This document shows positions 1 through 10,241 of a stretch of DNA of 36,205 nucleotides, piece by piece. The stretch's first letter is position 1. Each line of letters opens with the position of its first letter. The notes under the pieces are model-generated. The model made no database searches, was not told the origin of the DNA, and was given only the letters and a program-made list of their open reading frames with translations. The stretch lies in the NCBI RefSeq assembly GCF_014640675.1, contig NZ_BMHK01000034.1:1-36205 (forward strand), given 5' to 3'. Origin of the DNA: Novosphingobium endophyticum (GTDB lineage: Bacteria; Pseudomonadota; Alphaproteobacteria; Sphingomonadales; Sphingomonadaceae). The position numbers and the translations under genes are program-made.

Positions 1-78
1 TCGAACTCGGCCGTGAAACCTGACAGCGCCAATGGTACTTACGCTCAAGCGTCGGAAGAGTAGGACGTCGCCAGGCAT
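1..78 (+). rRNA. rrf: 5S ribosomal RNA, 3' part (cut by window edge)
   Basis: The first 78 bases match the second half of a bacterial 5S rRNA: the GAACTC-GTGAAAC segment, the AGCGCCAATGGTACT helix region, the GGAAGAGTAGGAC loop and the closing GCCAGGCAT. The 5' part lies outside the window. A tRNA-fMet follows, which is the standard end of an alphaproteobacterial rrn operon. The exact 3' end (76-78) is judged from the family. Confidence 0.88.
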
Positions 79-293
79 TGAAGCCGGCGCGCTTCGCTGA
101 AAAAAAACCCATCACAATGACAAGGGCAAACGCCCTCAAGAGGGCCCCGGCAAAGGGCCCTCTTCGCGTTCCAGGCGAACGAGGCGACACATATCACGCG
201 GGGCGGAGCAGCCCGCCGTTCAGGCCGACAACGTCGGAATGAACCACAAACAATCTGCTGCCGGGCTGAACACAGACAGCCCGAACATGGTGA
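79..293 (+). other. Spacer between 5S rRNA and tRNA-fMet, with hairpins
   Basis: No gene is visible. It holds a small hairpin at 123-135 (AGGGC/GCCCT), a perfect 10-bp stem at 138-147 paired with 155-164 (AAGAGGGCCC/GGGCCCTCTT, 7-base loop), and a 7-bp stem at 262-268 paired with 277-283 (CGGGCTG/CAGCCCG). The 138-164 stem could be a terminator or a processing signal, but it lacks a T run. A tRNA-like fragment in it is listed separately. Confidence 0.6.
197..226 (+). pseudogene. Partial copy of the 5' end of tRNA-fMet
   Basis: Bases 197-215 repeat the first 19 bases of the intact tRNA-fMet at 294 with one change (CGCGGGG[C/T]GGAGCAGCCCG), and a CAGGC matching the D-arm/anticodon side follows at about 222-226. 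No anticodon loop, T arm or CCA end follows, so it cannot be a working tRNA. It may be the remnant of a duplicated tRNA or of an earlier recombination at this locus. Confidence 0.5.
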
Positions 294-1948
<1,655 letters not shown>

Positions 1949-1952
<4 letters not shown>

Positions 1953-2173
1953 CGCGTCTCCCCGGACTGCGGTCCTCTTGAAGCGCTTGGCAGTCTACGC
2001 CCCTGCGACTCTCTTTCAAAGTCCCGGCTGGCGGCAGCACGGGCAAGGAGCCGGGCGAGGGCAGCAAGCCGCGGATCAGCGCCAGTTGGCGCTGCTGGCT
2101 TTGGTCGTGAAGTGGTGCTGCCTCGCATGATGGAGCCAAGTGTGGCCTGCGGCGGACTATCCGTCCTGGCCAC
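1949..2173 (-). CDS. Small protein coupled to the serine recombinase
   Basis: 74 residues from a GTG start, with its TGA overlapping the recombinase ATG (ATGA), which implies translational coupling. The Arg/Ala-rich stretch (RLAALARLLARAAASRDFE, about residues 35-53) resembles small unnamed proteins that often precede serine recombinases in Alphaproteobacteria; that resemblance is from memory and unverified. A directionality or regulatory role is only a guess. The start could be the later ATG at about residue 16. Confidence 0.5.
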
Positions 2174-2335
2174 GGATTGGACACCTTCAACTCAAGAGTG
2201 AAGAGACCGAACAAGGCAGTCGCTGCAACTGGCTCTACGTCAGCGTTTCCTAATATAGGTTAAAAGGTTATTAAGAAACAAATATGTAAAATACAATTAT
2301 GGGATTAGCCGTGAAACGTTTGTGGGTATTACGCG

Positions 2336-2614
2336 ATGGCGATAAAAGGGGACTATAACAATTCAAAGGGCCTGACGATCAGTTATCGGCAGCTTGGGAC
2401 AATTAGCGTTGATGAACTCTTGCAGGCATTGATCCAGGACGTGCACGCCCTTCGCGATATCTACAATGTTCAGTACGTCAAATCTCCCCGACTGCGCTTG
2501 TTTGCAACCAACGAGTACGGCGATGAGGTGATGGTGCGCCGTCCCACCGGCGGGCCTGTGAATTATCTCGATACGCACCACTACCGCCCGGCCTGCAAGG
2601 ATTACGACCTGTGA
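2336..2614 (+). CDS. Hypothetical protein upstream of the excisionase-like gene
   Basis: 92 residues, soluble, family not recognised. The middle (LGTISVDELLQALIQDVHALRDIYNV) looks helical and the rest is mixed. The upstream 160 bases are clearly AT-rich compared with the neighbours (2250-2330, several TAT/AAT runs) and probably hold the promoter. It ends 7 bases before the next gene and points the same way as the tyrosine integrase, so the three likely form one unit controlling integration or excision. Confidence 0.6.
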   Translation: MAIKGDYNNSKGLTISYRQLGTISVDELLQALIQDVHALRDIYNVQYVKSPRLRLFATNEYGDEVMVRRPTGGPVNYLDTHHYRPACKDYDL

Positions 2615-2621
2615 GGTGACC

Positions 2622-2873
2622 ATGAGCGGAACGCGTCTGCCCCAGCCCTGCTATCTCGATCTGACCCAGGCACGTGAAGTTCTGGCGGAGATGGGCGTCG
2701 AGCTTAACGAGCGGCAGATGAAGCGGGCTGCTGACAAGGACGCTCACGGCCGACGCAAGCTGCCATTCTTCGTCGATCCCATTGAAGGGCGCTTGAAGAT
2801 AGAGAAGGGAACGCTGGTCAAGATTTATCGCGAGCTCCAAATAGAAGCTGAGAATAAGTATAGAAGAAATTGA
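2622..2873 (+). CDS. Excisionase-like / winged-helix small protein
   Basis: 83 residues. I chose the ATG at 2622 (MSGTRLPQPCYL) behind GAGGTG; an in-frame GTG lies six bases earlier. The sequence LTQAREVLAEMGVELNERQMKRAADKD followed by a basic turn and LKIEKGTLVKIYREL has the size and helix pattern of excisionase-type winged-helix DNA-binding proteins, and it stands 46 bases upstream of a tyrosine integrase, where such proteins usually sit. Function is inferred from this, not from a firm family match. Confidence 0.55.
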   Translation: MSGTRLPQPCYLDLTQAREVLAEMGVELNERQMKRAADKDAHGRRKLPFFVDPIEGRLKIEKGTLVKIYRELQIEAENKYRRN

Positions 2874-2919
2874 ACGTATGGCTTGAATTTACAGAGTCCA
2901 TGCGACAAAATGGCTGGAA

Positions 2920-4125
2920 ATGTCAGATATAAGAAAAAGAACAGGTCGAAAAGGCACGACCTATCAGGTGCGTTACCCTAGCAAAGCTACAAAGTCTGGC
3001 TATGCTTATGCCTCTTTCGAAACTATGAAAGAAGCCCGCGCCTTCAGGGAAGACGCTGCAGCGAAGAAGAGGGCTGCAGCTAGGCATGCCGAGTTTCAGA
3101 CCGTTGAAGATGGCATTCAGAAGTGGCTGGACATCTGCGAGTTCGAAGGGCGCGACGGCAAAGACCCGGTCTCCCCGGCAACCATCGAAGGTTACAAAGC
3201 CCGCGCATCCATCATGCGTGCCTACGAATGGGAGAAGCCCCTGCACGAGCTTGAGGCCCCGGACATGGTCGCATTTCGGTCGTGGCTTCTAAAAAACTAC
3301 AGCCGCGACCAGGCCAAGAAAGTGCTTTCGTCCTTCCATTCGGTACTGTTGGAGATGGTCACGCAGGGCGTTCTCACACACGATCCGGCCGCCAAGATCA
3401 CGATCCAGCATTCCCGCTACAAAGAGCCTGTGCGCATTCCCTCCATAGAGGAGGTGCAGCTTATCCTCGACGCTGCGGACGCGCTGGCCGTGCATAGGAA
3501 TGGCTCGATCGCGAAAGCCTGGAAGCGTTATCAGGCTATGATCTACCTTGCGCTCGACACCGGGATGCGGCCGCAGGAATATCTGGCGCTCCCGACCCAG
3601 GATTTACTCGAGAAGGGCGTGCGCGTCACCCAGGCCCTAGACCGCAGCAACAAAATCGGCCCGCCAAAATCACGCGCCGGGCGACGGTATATTCCGGTTG
3701 GCGAAGGCACTCTCAAACTCGTGCGAGCCTATCGGGATTCTACCAAGATTGGCGATACGAGCTGTTTCGTTTTTCCCGGCAGGTACGCAGAGCATCAGCC
3801 TTACAACAAATTTCTGCGCCGTGGCTGGCACAAGCTCATGAAAGCGGCCGGCCTGATGGAAAAGCGAATGGTTGACGGCAGAGAGACGCTCGCGCCGATC
3901 TACACGCCTTACTCGCTCCGCCACTTCTACGCCTCAATGCTGATCTCTCAGAACAAGGATCTGAAGACCATCCAGGAGCGGATGGGACATGAGGACGCAG
4001 CCATGACGCTCAATGTCTACGGTCACCTGATCCGCCAAAAGCACGCGGAGGAGATCGACGATCCCGGCATTATCTCCGATATTCGCAGCGCCGCCGCATG
4101 TGGCAAATCTGTGGCGAAAGTCTGA
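2920..4125 (+). CDS. int: Tyrosine-type site-specific integrase
   Basis: 401 residues. The N-terminal arm-binding domain (RKRTGRKGTTYQVRYPSK) is followed by a core-binding domain (about 65-160) and the catalytic domain. Catalytic residues visible: Arg in DTGMRPQEYLAL (about 217), the His-x-x-Arg area YSLRHFYAS (about 337) with GHEDAAMT, and the nucleophile Tyr in NVYGHL (about 368). It performs strand exchange between att sites. The gene points at a tRNA-Gly 3' fragment 25 bases beyond its stop, and two phased TGTGGC sites lie within its 3' end. It is a second integration system beside the serine recombinase. Confidence 0.92.
   Translation: MSDIRKRTGRKGTTYQVRYPSKATKSGYAYASFETMKEARAFREDAAAKKRAAARHAEFQTVEDGIQKWLDICEFEGRDGKDPVSPATIEGYKARASIMRAYEWEKPLHELEAPDMVAFRSWLLKNYSRDQAKKVLSSFHSVLLEMVTQGVLTHDPAAKITIQHSRYKEPVRIPSIEEVQLILDAADALAVHRNGSIAKAWKRYQAMIYLALDTGMRPQEYLALPTQDLLEKGVRVTQALDRSNKIGPPKSRAGRRYIPVGEGTLKLVRAYRDSTKIGDTSCFVFPGRYAEHQPYNKFLRRGWHKLMKAAGLMEKRMVDGRETLAPIYTPYSLRHFYASMLISQNKDLKTIQERMGHEDAAMTLNVYGHLIRQKHAEEIDDPGIISDIRSAAACGKSVAKV
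4099..4118 (+). repeat. Phased TGTGGC pair, left of the tRNA-Gly core
   Basis: TGTGGCAAA at 4099 and TGTGGCGAA at 4110, in direct orientation 11 bases apart (one helical turn), inside the end of the integrase gene. Spacing and place fit arm-type integrase binding sites. Confidence 0.5.
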
Positions 4126-4147
4126 TAACCCTTTGATTCTGAGGCTT

Positions 4148-4202
4148 ATCGAGCAGCTTCCCAAGCTGAGGGCCGTGGGTTCGATCCCCATCACCCGCTC
4201 CA
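4148..4202 (+). pseudogene. 3' part of tRNA-Gly (CCC): tyrosine-integrase att core
   Basis: Anticodon stem-loop CAGC-TTCCCAA-GCTG (anticodon CCC at 4160-4162), a T arm (GTGGG-TTCGATC-CCCAT) and the acceptor strand CACCCGC with TCCA. The D arm and 5' acceptor strand are missing, so it is not a working tRNA. A tRNA 3' segment right after a tyrosine integrase gene is the usual attachment core. No second copy is seen in the window. Confidence 0.8.
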
Positions 4203-4260
4203 TAACAAAATCAATATCTTGGGCACAAAAATCGAGCGAAAATCGGCACCGAACGGCAAA

Positions 4261-4350
4261 TTTGCCACAAACTCGCCGCCCTCGTAAACCCGCAGGAATC
4301 CGCCATTGTCCGTTCAGAACTTTTTCGGCTTGTGGCAAGTTTGTGGCAAG
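4261..4350. repeat. TGTGGC sites right of the tRNA-Gly core
   Basis: An inverted copy (TTTGCCACA, 4261-4269, with a weaker GGCGAG-type neighbour one turn away) and a direct pair TGTGGCAAG at 4331 and 4342, again 11 bases apart. With the pair at 4099-4118 they frame the tRNA-Gly core on both sides, as the P and P' arms of an attP would. Confidence 0.5.
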
Positions 4351-4359
4351 GTTTCTGGA

Positions 4360-4773
4360 ATGTCTGACCGCCTAACCCCCGAAGCGCGCAGCGCCCATAT
4401 GCGGCTAATCCGTAAGGTCAACACCAAGCCGGAGTTGGTCGTGCGACGCGTGGCACACCGCCTTGGCTATAGGTTTCGGTTGCACCGCCGGGACCTGCCG
4501 GGAACGCCGGACCTCGTTTTCCCAAGGCTGCGCAAGACCATTCTTGTCCACGGGTGCTTCTGGCACCAGCATCCGGGATGCCGCCTAGCCCGTCTGCCTA
4601 AATCCCGGCCGGAATATTGGTTGCCTAAGCTGCGCCGGAACAAGGAGCGCGACGCGGCGGCGCTGGAAGCACTTGAAAATCTCGGCTGGCAAGTTCTTGT
4701 TCTTTGGGAGTGTGACGTTGCGAGCGAGGACGCTGTCGCGGACGTTGTGCAGTCGTTTTTGCGAGAAGCCTGA
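4360..4773 (+). CDS. vsr: Very short patch repair endonuclease Vsr
   Basis: 137 residues, the family's usual size. Vsr nicks 5' of the T in T:G mismatches that arise when 5-methylcytosine made by Dcm deaminates. Visible features are KVNTKPELVVRR, LPGTPDLVFPR with Asp51, and VHGCFWHQHPGC with His64, His69 and zinc-type residues; Asp51 and His69 fall at the numbering of the E. coli active site. I took the ATG at 4360 (MSDRLTPEARSAHM) over the longer frame from 4306, whose extra 18 residues run through the TGTGGC repeats. It faces the defence operon that ends with dcm. Confidence 0.95.
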   Translation: MSDRLTPEARSAHMRLIRKVNTKPELVVRRVAHRLGYRFRLHRRDLPGTPDLVFPRLRKTILVHGCFWHQHPGCRLARLPKSRPEYWLPKLRRNKERDAAALEALENLGWQVLVLWECDVASEDAVADVVQSFLREA

Positions 4774-4804
4774 TCTCTCCGACTTGGCTGCCAGTTCGCT
4801 GGAG

Positions 4805-5494
4805 CTATTGGAGAGGCCGCCTGTCCAAGGGAATTTCCCCATTTGCCATCCGCACGATGAATAGGGCCTCATCCGCATTCATCTCCACGAACCAGGTACT
4901 CTCGCAGCCGCAAACGTGTGTTTCGGTGTCCGGGACGACAACCTTTTCCCCGCAGTCCCAGCACCAAAATGCGAAGCTGCGACAAACATCGCACTTGCCT
5001 GTGAATATGATGACCCAGCCGCCCATCTGAAGAGGGAATTGACCGTCCCAGAATATCACTCCCGGCGTCATTTCAGACCGGAGTTCGCAGTTAGGGCAGG
5101 GGTCAACGGCGGCATGATCGAGTTCCTCTGCTTCTTCGACGCTCAGCAGCCGAATCTCGATTTTCTCTTCCGCCCGTGCCTGCGCCGCTTTGGTCCAGCC
5201 GCTTGCGCAGACGAGAACGCCGCGAGATGCTCTTACATCCCGCATCAACCCTTCAAACGCTTCAATGTCCTGCACGGTGACTTTGCGCTTGCGACGCTTG
5301 GCGTCATAGATAATCCGGCGCTCGATCCCTTCTTCCCAGCGTGCATCTACCAGAACGTCGATCTGACGCTTCACGCCGCTGATCGAACCGAGAAGTCTGG
5401 CATTGGGGGTGACAGATACATCCATGCCTATGGCATCGATTTCAAAGCAGACAGCTACCCGTTCGTAGATGCGCCAGTCAGGAACGTCAGCCAC
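4805..5494 (-). CDS. Mrr-like PD-(D/E)XK nuclease with zinc ribbons
   Basis: 229 residues from GTG behind AGGGGGC. The N-terminal half has the Mrr-type nuclease core: RQIDVLVDA (metal-binding Asp), IIYDAKRRK (Asp-x-Lys) and the helix VQDIEAFEGLMRD, then GVLVCASGWTKAAQ. The C-terminal half has cysteine pairs CPNC, CDVC, CWDC and CGC, suggesting one or two zinc ribbons. It is the last gene of the minus-strand restriction operon, 42 bases after the DUF4420-type gene, and faces vsr. It probably cuts DNA under control of the ATPases upstream. Confidence 0.72.
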   Translation of the reverse strand: MADVPDWRIYERVAVCFEIDAIGMDVSVTPNARLLGSISGVKRQIDVLVDARWEEGIERRIIYDAKRRKRKVTVQDIEAFEGLMRDVRASRGVLVCASGWTKAAQARAEEKIEIRLLSVEEAEELDHAAVDPCPNCELRSEMTPGVIFWDGQFPLQMGGWVIIFTGKCDVCRSFAFWCWDCGEKVVVPDTETHVCGCESTWFVEMNADEALFIVRMANGEIPLDRRPLQ

Positions 5495-5536
5495 GAATGC
5501 CCCCTGTTCGCGACCCTGCGTGCCGTGAAAACATGG

Positions 5537-6490
5537 CTAGGCCGGAAACGAAAGGATGAAACCTCGCGCTTCGCTGCCGAGAGGCTGCACGGCTGACAGG
5601 TCAAGATCAAAGCGAACATTGGCGATTGGATCAGAGGCTCCGACCTCCGGCGCCGGCAACTCGCGAGCGTCAAAAAACATCAGCGAGGACTCGTCCGGGA
5701 AGGGGCGCAGTCGCAGGGAACTCCGGTAGATATCCGGCCCTCCCTTCGAGAGGCACAGGCTGAAAAAAGCGTTCCGAAGTTCTGCGTCTGCAAGTTCGCC
5801 ATAAATTTCCTCGACCAGTTCCGCGACAGTCCGTCCGGCCTGGGTTTCAGTGAGCTGCAACGAAGCGAGATAGACCTTCATATCCAGACCGGGCCTCAAC
5901 TGGTCGATGGAAAAGCGATGCTGGCGGCTAGGTTTGAGCGTCGTCTTGGTCTCCAGCGCGAATTGGTCCGTGACGAAGTCGTACTTGGCGCTCTTGTGCG
6001 AACTCCAGCATCGCACCGCGTTTGTGACGCTGGGCGCAAGTGAGATCAGGTAGAGTTCACCCCAGAGTCCGACGATATCGCCACCGCCATCGATCCTACT
6101 AAAGAGTTCTGCAATCTCCAGTATGCGGTCGCCGATTTCCCGGTTGCTCACCGGCAGTTGGCGCTCGCAGAACGATTCCTCGAGCAGCCTGAGAAAGACC
6201 CTTACGATCTCTGGATCGCTTTCATTCAGGCGGACGATCGTGAAGGTGCCCAATACCGGAATCGACGCCTCGACTGCGATTTCGCAGTCGCGCGAAAATT
6301 CAACATCGATAGCTCGGAGCCTTATGTCACCTCGTTCGTCCGAAGGTGTCCCAGCGAAGAGCAATGCAGGATATAACTGCCCGTCCGTTGCTAGCCAAAG
6401 ATTGCCGCTCGGGTGTATGGCTTCGCCGTACAAATGGTCGCAGCCATCGGGAAACGCCTGAACCAGCTTGCTGTAGGCTTCGAAGAGCAT
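5537..6490 (-). CDS. PD-(D/E)XK nuclease, DUF4420 type
   Basis: 317 residues. Core signature in the middle: GLWGELYLISL (helix Glu), then KYDFV and ALETKTT (Asp ... Glu-x-Lys), the order expected of a PD-(D/E)XK nuclease; the following HRFSIDQLRP fits DUF4420 proteins. I used the ATG at 6490, because the longer frame needs a TTG six bases earlier. It starts a few bases after the Z1 stop. In MORC-containing restriction-modification operons this family is the constant nuclease partner of the Z1 protein. Confidence 0.82.
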   Translation of the reverse strand: MLFEAYSKLVQAFPDGCDHLYGEAIHPSGNLWLATDGQLYPALLFAGTPSDERGDIRLRAIDVEFSRDCEIAVEASIPVLGTFTIVRLNESDPEIVRVFLRLLEESFCERQLPVSNREIGDRILEIAELFSRIDGGGDIVGLWGELYLISLAPSVTNAVRCWSSHKSAKYDFVTDQFALETKTTLKPSRQHRFSIDQLRPGLDMKVYLASLQLTETQAGRTVAELVEEIYGELADAELRNAFFSLCLSKGGPDIYRSSLRLRPFPDESSLMFFDARELPAPEVGASDPIANVRFDLDLSAVQPLGSEARGFILSFPA

Positions 6491-6496
6491 CGACAA

Positions 6497-8686
6497 TTAT
6501 CGCTCGACCCAAACTCGTTCAATGAGTGGGTTCGGGATGTGGACGGCCAGCACAGGGACATCCTTTAATGTCCGCTTCTTGTCTGCGGTTTGCACATCAT
6601 ACCTGTGAAGCTGGATGGTGACAGTCTCTTGGGAGATCAGCGCCCTTGCGCCGGGATAGTTCGTTCGGGCGTTTGAACCCTGAAACAGGTTTTTGATCTT
6701 GGCCGGTTGATCATCGTTCAGAGTACGCAGCGCGGGCACGCCTGACCAAGGACCGGAAAATGCGTAAAAGCTGCACGTTGCCGCCGGATCTTCGGCCAAT
6801 CTTCCGAGCATGAGCATCAGGGACGAATGCTGGAGATTGTCGTCCGGCCATTTATACCGAATTCTCCCGATGTAGGGCAGGAGCTCAGCAAGAGGGACTG
6901 CATCATTGAATGCGGGCACGACCTGTTTGTCGTTCCAGCCTGCCTCGGCGTAGGTCGAGAAGCTGAAGTCGTTGAGGATGGCATCGACGACATCCCGGTT
7001 TTCACCGAGCATCTCGCTGTCGTCATGCGGGTGGTCAGGAGCGATCCAGCCGCCACGTCCCCTGGATTGGTACATTTCGAGAAGCACCACGGAAGACCGC
7101 GTGGGCTTCAATGTCTGATCCAAAAAGTACGTTCGTCTCCAGTCCTTGAGAGTTTTACCAGCGTCGAGATGGTGCCGGATCGACGACCGGATGGAATCTT
7201 CGTGGCTGACGTAATCCGTGAAGGCATCGACGTTTTCGGTCGTCAGGTATATCCGGCACAGTCCGAGATAACCTCGCTTGTAGCCGAAGAACCGGGCGCG
7301 CTGCTGGATGTTGTCGGCATTTCCGACCCCCGTCGAACGCGGCATGTAGCTTACGGTCAGCCCTTCAACGGTGAAGCCGCGATCAAGCCCGATGCCGCCG
7401 ACAAGGATCCAGCTATACTCGCCTTTCCAATCGACGCTTGGAATTCGGGACTTCTCTCGGGTATTGAGTTCCACGATTGCCGTGGTTTCGATGGCCTCAA
7501 GTAGTAGAGGGGCAATCTCAGCAAAGGAGTGGGCGGTGGTATAGGTCTGCAATAGTCCCTTGGTGGATTCCTCAAAGGCAGCCAAAAGCGCATCGCGATC
7601 CGGATGATCTTCATCCTCCAGAACTACGCACCACTGCTCTTTCATCTGCTTGACCCAGCGTGCATACATTAGATGCTCGTCTTTGGGCACAGCCGGATGG
7701 ATCATCATGGACCTGTTCCGGCCTTTTTGATCCTCCCCCTCCAGCAGGCCTATCGCCACCCCTACGAAAAAGTCCCTAAGCGCCGATAGCAGGCTCTTTG
7801 GCGGCTCGCTCGGCGGATTCAACCGATCCGGGACCTCTGATGCAAGGATCGTTTCGACATAAGTGCTGCCGCCGGCGCCGAAAAAGTCCTGCCCGCCGAC
7901 ATACTGCTCTCCGGGCGTGAGAACCTTGCCAAAGTCAGGCGAAAGCGTGTCGATCCGGCTGATGAGAAGCGGCGCCTGCGGCGTCGCGGTATAAAGAACG
8001 TAGCTGTGATGCGGGAAAAGGTTCCGTAGGGCCAGAATTCGGGCGTAAGTCGTGCTTTCTTCTCCCTTCTTCGCCTTCGTGTTGATGCCCGCCTGGTCAC
8101 CTTCGTCATCAACAATCAGCGTAGGGCAATCGGTCAGATCAACATGCGAAAGCAGCCTTGCCAGGTTGTCGAGGTGCTGGTGCTGCTTCATCGCGATAAT
8201 CAGGATCGTTCGCGCGCGCGGATTGCCACGCCGCCACTTCAGCAGTTCCAGGTTCACGCGGTCCAGTTCGCCACTCTGGAATCCCTTCTGCTGCGTGGAG
8301 AACAGCTTCCATTCACGGTTTCCATCTATGTCGAGGTCCTTCCTAATGCGGTCGAAGGATTGCTCGACAAGGTTATTCGTCGTGCCGGCGAGCAAAATGA
8401 CAAGCTGATACTTGTTGTCCCGCGCAAGAGCCGTCAGGCCGGTAAACGACAAGGTTTTTCCGCTCTGCACGTACCCAATAACGAGGCCGGTGTTGCATGA
8501 ATCCTGACCGGACGGCTCGACACAGTCGCCGAGGATCGCGGTCGTCTCGATGACCAACTGATCCTTTTCGTCGGGCGAAAGCGCATCGTTGGTGTTTAGC
8601 AGCCTTGTGAATGCTTCTCCCTGGACAGGGCGCCAGCCGTTGGCAGCGCTTGGCGCTGCAACCTTGATGATGCTGCTTTTATTCAT
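6497..8686 (-). CDS. Z1-domain helicase-like ATPase
   Basis: 729 residues. Superfamily II motifs are present: Walker A in GYVQSGKTLSF (about residue 70), the DEAD-like motif LIVDDEGDQAG, motif III TATP (VLYTATPQAPLL), GGIGLDRGFTVEGLT and motif VI QQRARFFGYKRGY. This is the Z1 domain arrangement. It likely couples ATP hydrolysis to DNA translocation or remodelling for the two nucleases downstream. The start overlaps the end of the MORC ATPase gene by 8 bases (ATGAATAA), so expression is coupled. Confidence 0.9.
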   Translation of the reverse strand: MNKSSIIKVAAPSAANGWRPVQGEAFTRLLNTNDALSPDEKDQLVIETTAILGDCVEPSGQDSCNTGLVIGYVQSGKTLSFTGLTALARDNKYQLVILLAGTTNNLVEQSFDRIRKDLDIDGNREWKLFSTQQKGFQSGELDRVNLELLKWRRGNPRARTILIIAMKQHQHLDNLARLLSHVDLTDCPTLIVDDEGDQAGINTKAKKGEESTTYARILALRNLFPHHSYVLYTATPQAPLLISRIDTLSPDFGKVLTPGEQYVGGQDFFGAGGSTYVETILASEVPDRLNPPSEPPKSLLSALRDFFVGVAIGLLEGEDQKGRNRSMMIHPAVPKDEHLMYARWVKQMKEQWCVVLEDEDHPDRDALLAAFEESTKGLLQTYTTAHSFAEIAPLLLEAIETTAIVELNTREKSRIPSVDWKGEYSWILVGGIGLDRGFTVEGLTVSYMPRSTGVGNADNIQQRARFFGYKRGYLGLCRIYLTTENVDAFTDYVSHEDSIRSSIRHHLDAGKTLKDWRRTYFLDQTLKPTRSSVVLLEMYQSRGRGGWIAPDHPHDDSEMLGENRDVVDAILNDFSFSTYAEAGWNDKQVVPAFNDAVPLAELLPYIGRIRYKWPDDNLQHSSLMLMLGRLAEDPAATCSFYAFSGPWSGVPALRTLNDDQPAKIKNLFQGSNARTNYPGARALISQETVTIQLHRYDVQTADKKRTLKDVPVLAVHIPNPLIERVWVER

Positions 8687-10241
8687 CGATGACTCGCTTG
8701 GACATGTGGGTTTTTAGGATTTCATTCGTGAACCGGCGGATTGCGTAAGGATTGCGATCCGCGAGCTCAGTAGCCGCGACCTCAGCTAGCGCCATAGCAG
8801 CCGCAAGTTTCAGCACAGCCGAGAAGCCTTCGGAATCCAACGTCGGGAACTGCGACATGAAGGGATGAAGCATCGCTATCCTGATTACGATTTCGCGCGG
8901 CTCGGGGTCTGTAATTGACGGGCGATCTCGAATGGCTAGCCATTCGGCGCTGTCATCCGCATAGGACAGCTCAATCCTGACAATCCACGGCTCGCTCCGA
9001 AATTGTAGCCGAAGTTCCGCTTCTTCGAGGTCCTCAGCCCGGATGTCATTAAGCTCTTCGCTATCAGCATGGGGTTCCGAGAGTTCTGTAACGCCGGGCT
9101 CGCCTCTGTCGTTAGCGGCGATCGTCTTCTTGTTTAGGCTATCGGCCGTAGTCCGCAGCGCGTCTACCGCATCCTTGCGCGTCGCCTTTGCCCCCGATTT
9201 GGTGCGATGTTCTCGCGCCTGCTGAATCAGCGGCAACTCTTCCAAAGACAATTCTTTGCGCAATTTTCGCAGGAACTCATCTTCACTCTCTTCCCATTTC
9301 ACCCCGTCCTTTGTGTGACTCACGAAGAAGCCCTTGAGGTGGATTTCGCCAAACAGCCGCTGATACGGATAGGTATTGGACCTTCCAAAGATATCTTCGG
9401 GCCGATAGGCTTCATCAGCGCTGCCCAGTATGAGCCGCTTTCTCCGAAACAGCGCTAACCCGGCAAGCTTTGTGCTAGCCGTCTCACGTATTGCCACAAA
9501 TCCGTGCGCAGACTTGCCATCGCCGAGGTCGAACTTGATATCTTTCTTCCATTCAATCGCTGGCCCATCAGGGTCACGAAAGCTTGGTGCGGTCAGAATC
9601 GTCGGCTCTTCATACACAAGCTTTTCGCCATCGACGGAGAGTTCCAGAAGACCTTCTCGAAGGTAGACCCTGTAAATGCTGGCAAGGTGCTCCTTGATCT
9701 TTGATATCGTCTTTCCTCGGGGAAACCGCCTGATCCGTTCCAGCCTGATCTCAGTATAGTGTTTCCCCTCCGCCACTTCGGTCGAAATGACATTGAGCTC
9801 TTCGATGCTGTCGGTCACGATCTGGTCGATATCGAAAAACACGGTTCGCTCGACGCGCTCTCCAAGTGCGCTCGACCGGACGCTCCAGTTCGGCGCGAAC
9901 CAGCAGGCCGCACTCTTCATACCCATGCCAAATTCTGACAGCCCCGATGCATCGGGCGGTATCTCAGCAGGCCTGAAAGCGCGCTGGTAATCTGATGTTG
10001 CGATACCGGCGGCGTTGTCGGTGATCGTGATCGTAGCTTCAGCCGGGTTGAAATCGATATCGACCCGCAGCCGATATCCCGCGCCGTCAGTGTCTCTCAG
10101 CTTCTTCTTGTTGTCGATGCTGCTCTGGATGGCGTTGTCGACGAATTCGGCCAGGGCGAACCATGCCTTATAATTCAGGTGCGGCAGAACCGAGAGGACA
10201 TTGACGCCCGGCCGAATATTTACGGAGCTTACCTTGGCCAT
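8679..10241 (-). CDS. MORC-type GHKL ATPase
   Basis: 520 residues. The N-terminal GHKL ATP-binding fold is explicit: LAEFVDNAIQSS (N box), ITITDNAAGI (G1) and EFGMGMKSAACWF (G2), all within the first 120 residues; an S5-like domain and a charged C-terminal part follow. The absence of a kinase phospho-acceptor region and the company of Z1, DUF4420 and Dcm identify it as the bacterial MORC-like class, whose ATP-driven dimer closure is thought to act on DNA. Its ATG shares one base with the dcm stop (TAATG). Confidence 0.88.
   Translation of the reverse strand: MAKVSSVNIRPGVNVLSVLPHLNYKAWFALAEFVDNAIQSSIDNKKKLRDTDGAGYRLRVDIDFNPAEATITITDNAAGIATSDYQRAFRPAEIPPDASGLSEFGMGMKSAACWFAPNWSVRSSALGERVERTVFFDIDQIVTDSIEELNVISTEVAEGKHYTEIRLERIRRFPRGKTISKIKEHLASIYRVYLREGLLELSVDGEKLVYEEPTILTAPSFRDPDGPAIEWKKDIKFDLGDGKSAHGFVAIRETASTKLAGLALFRRKRLILGSADEAYRPEDIFGRSNTYPYQRLFGEIHLKGFFVSHTKDGVKWEESEDEFLRKLRKELSLEELPLIQQAREHRTKSGAKATRKDAVDALRTTADSLNKKTIAANDRGEPGVTELSEPHADSEELNDIRAEDLEEAELRLQFRSEPWIVRIELSYADDSAEWLAIRDRPSITDPEPREIVIRIAMLHPFMSQFPTLDSEGFSAVLKLAAAMALAEVAATELADRNPYAIRRFTNEILKTHMSKRVIDE

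Noticed and set aside
4100..4375. Small plus-strand and minus-strand frames across the tRNA-Gly fragment
   Set aside because: They read through tRNA remnant and repeats (antisense gives the well-known MGIEPTALSLG artefact).
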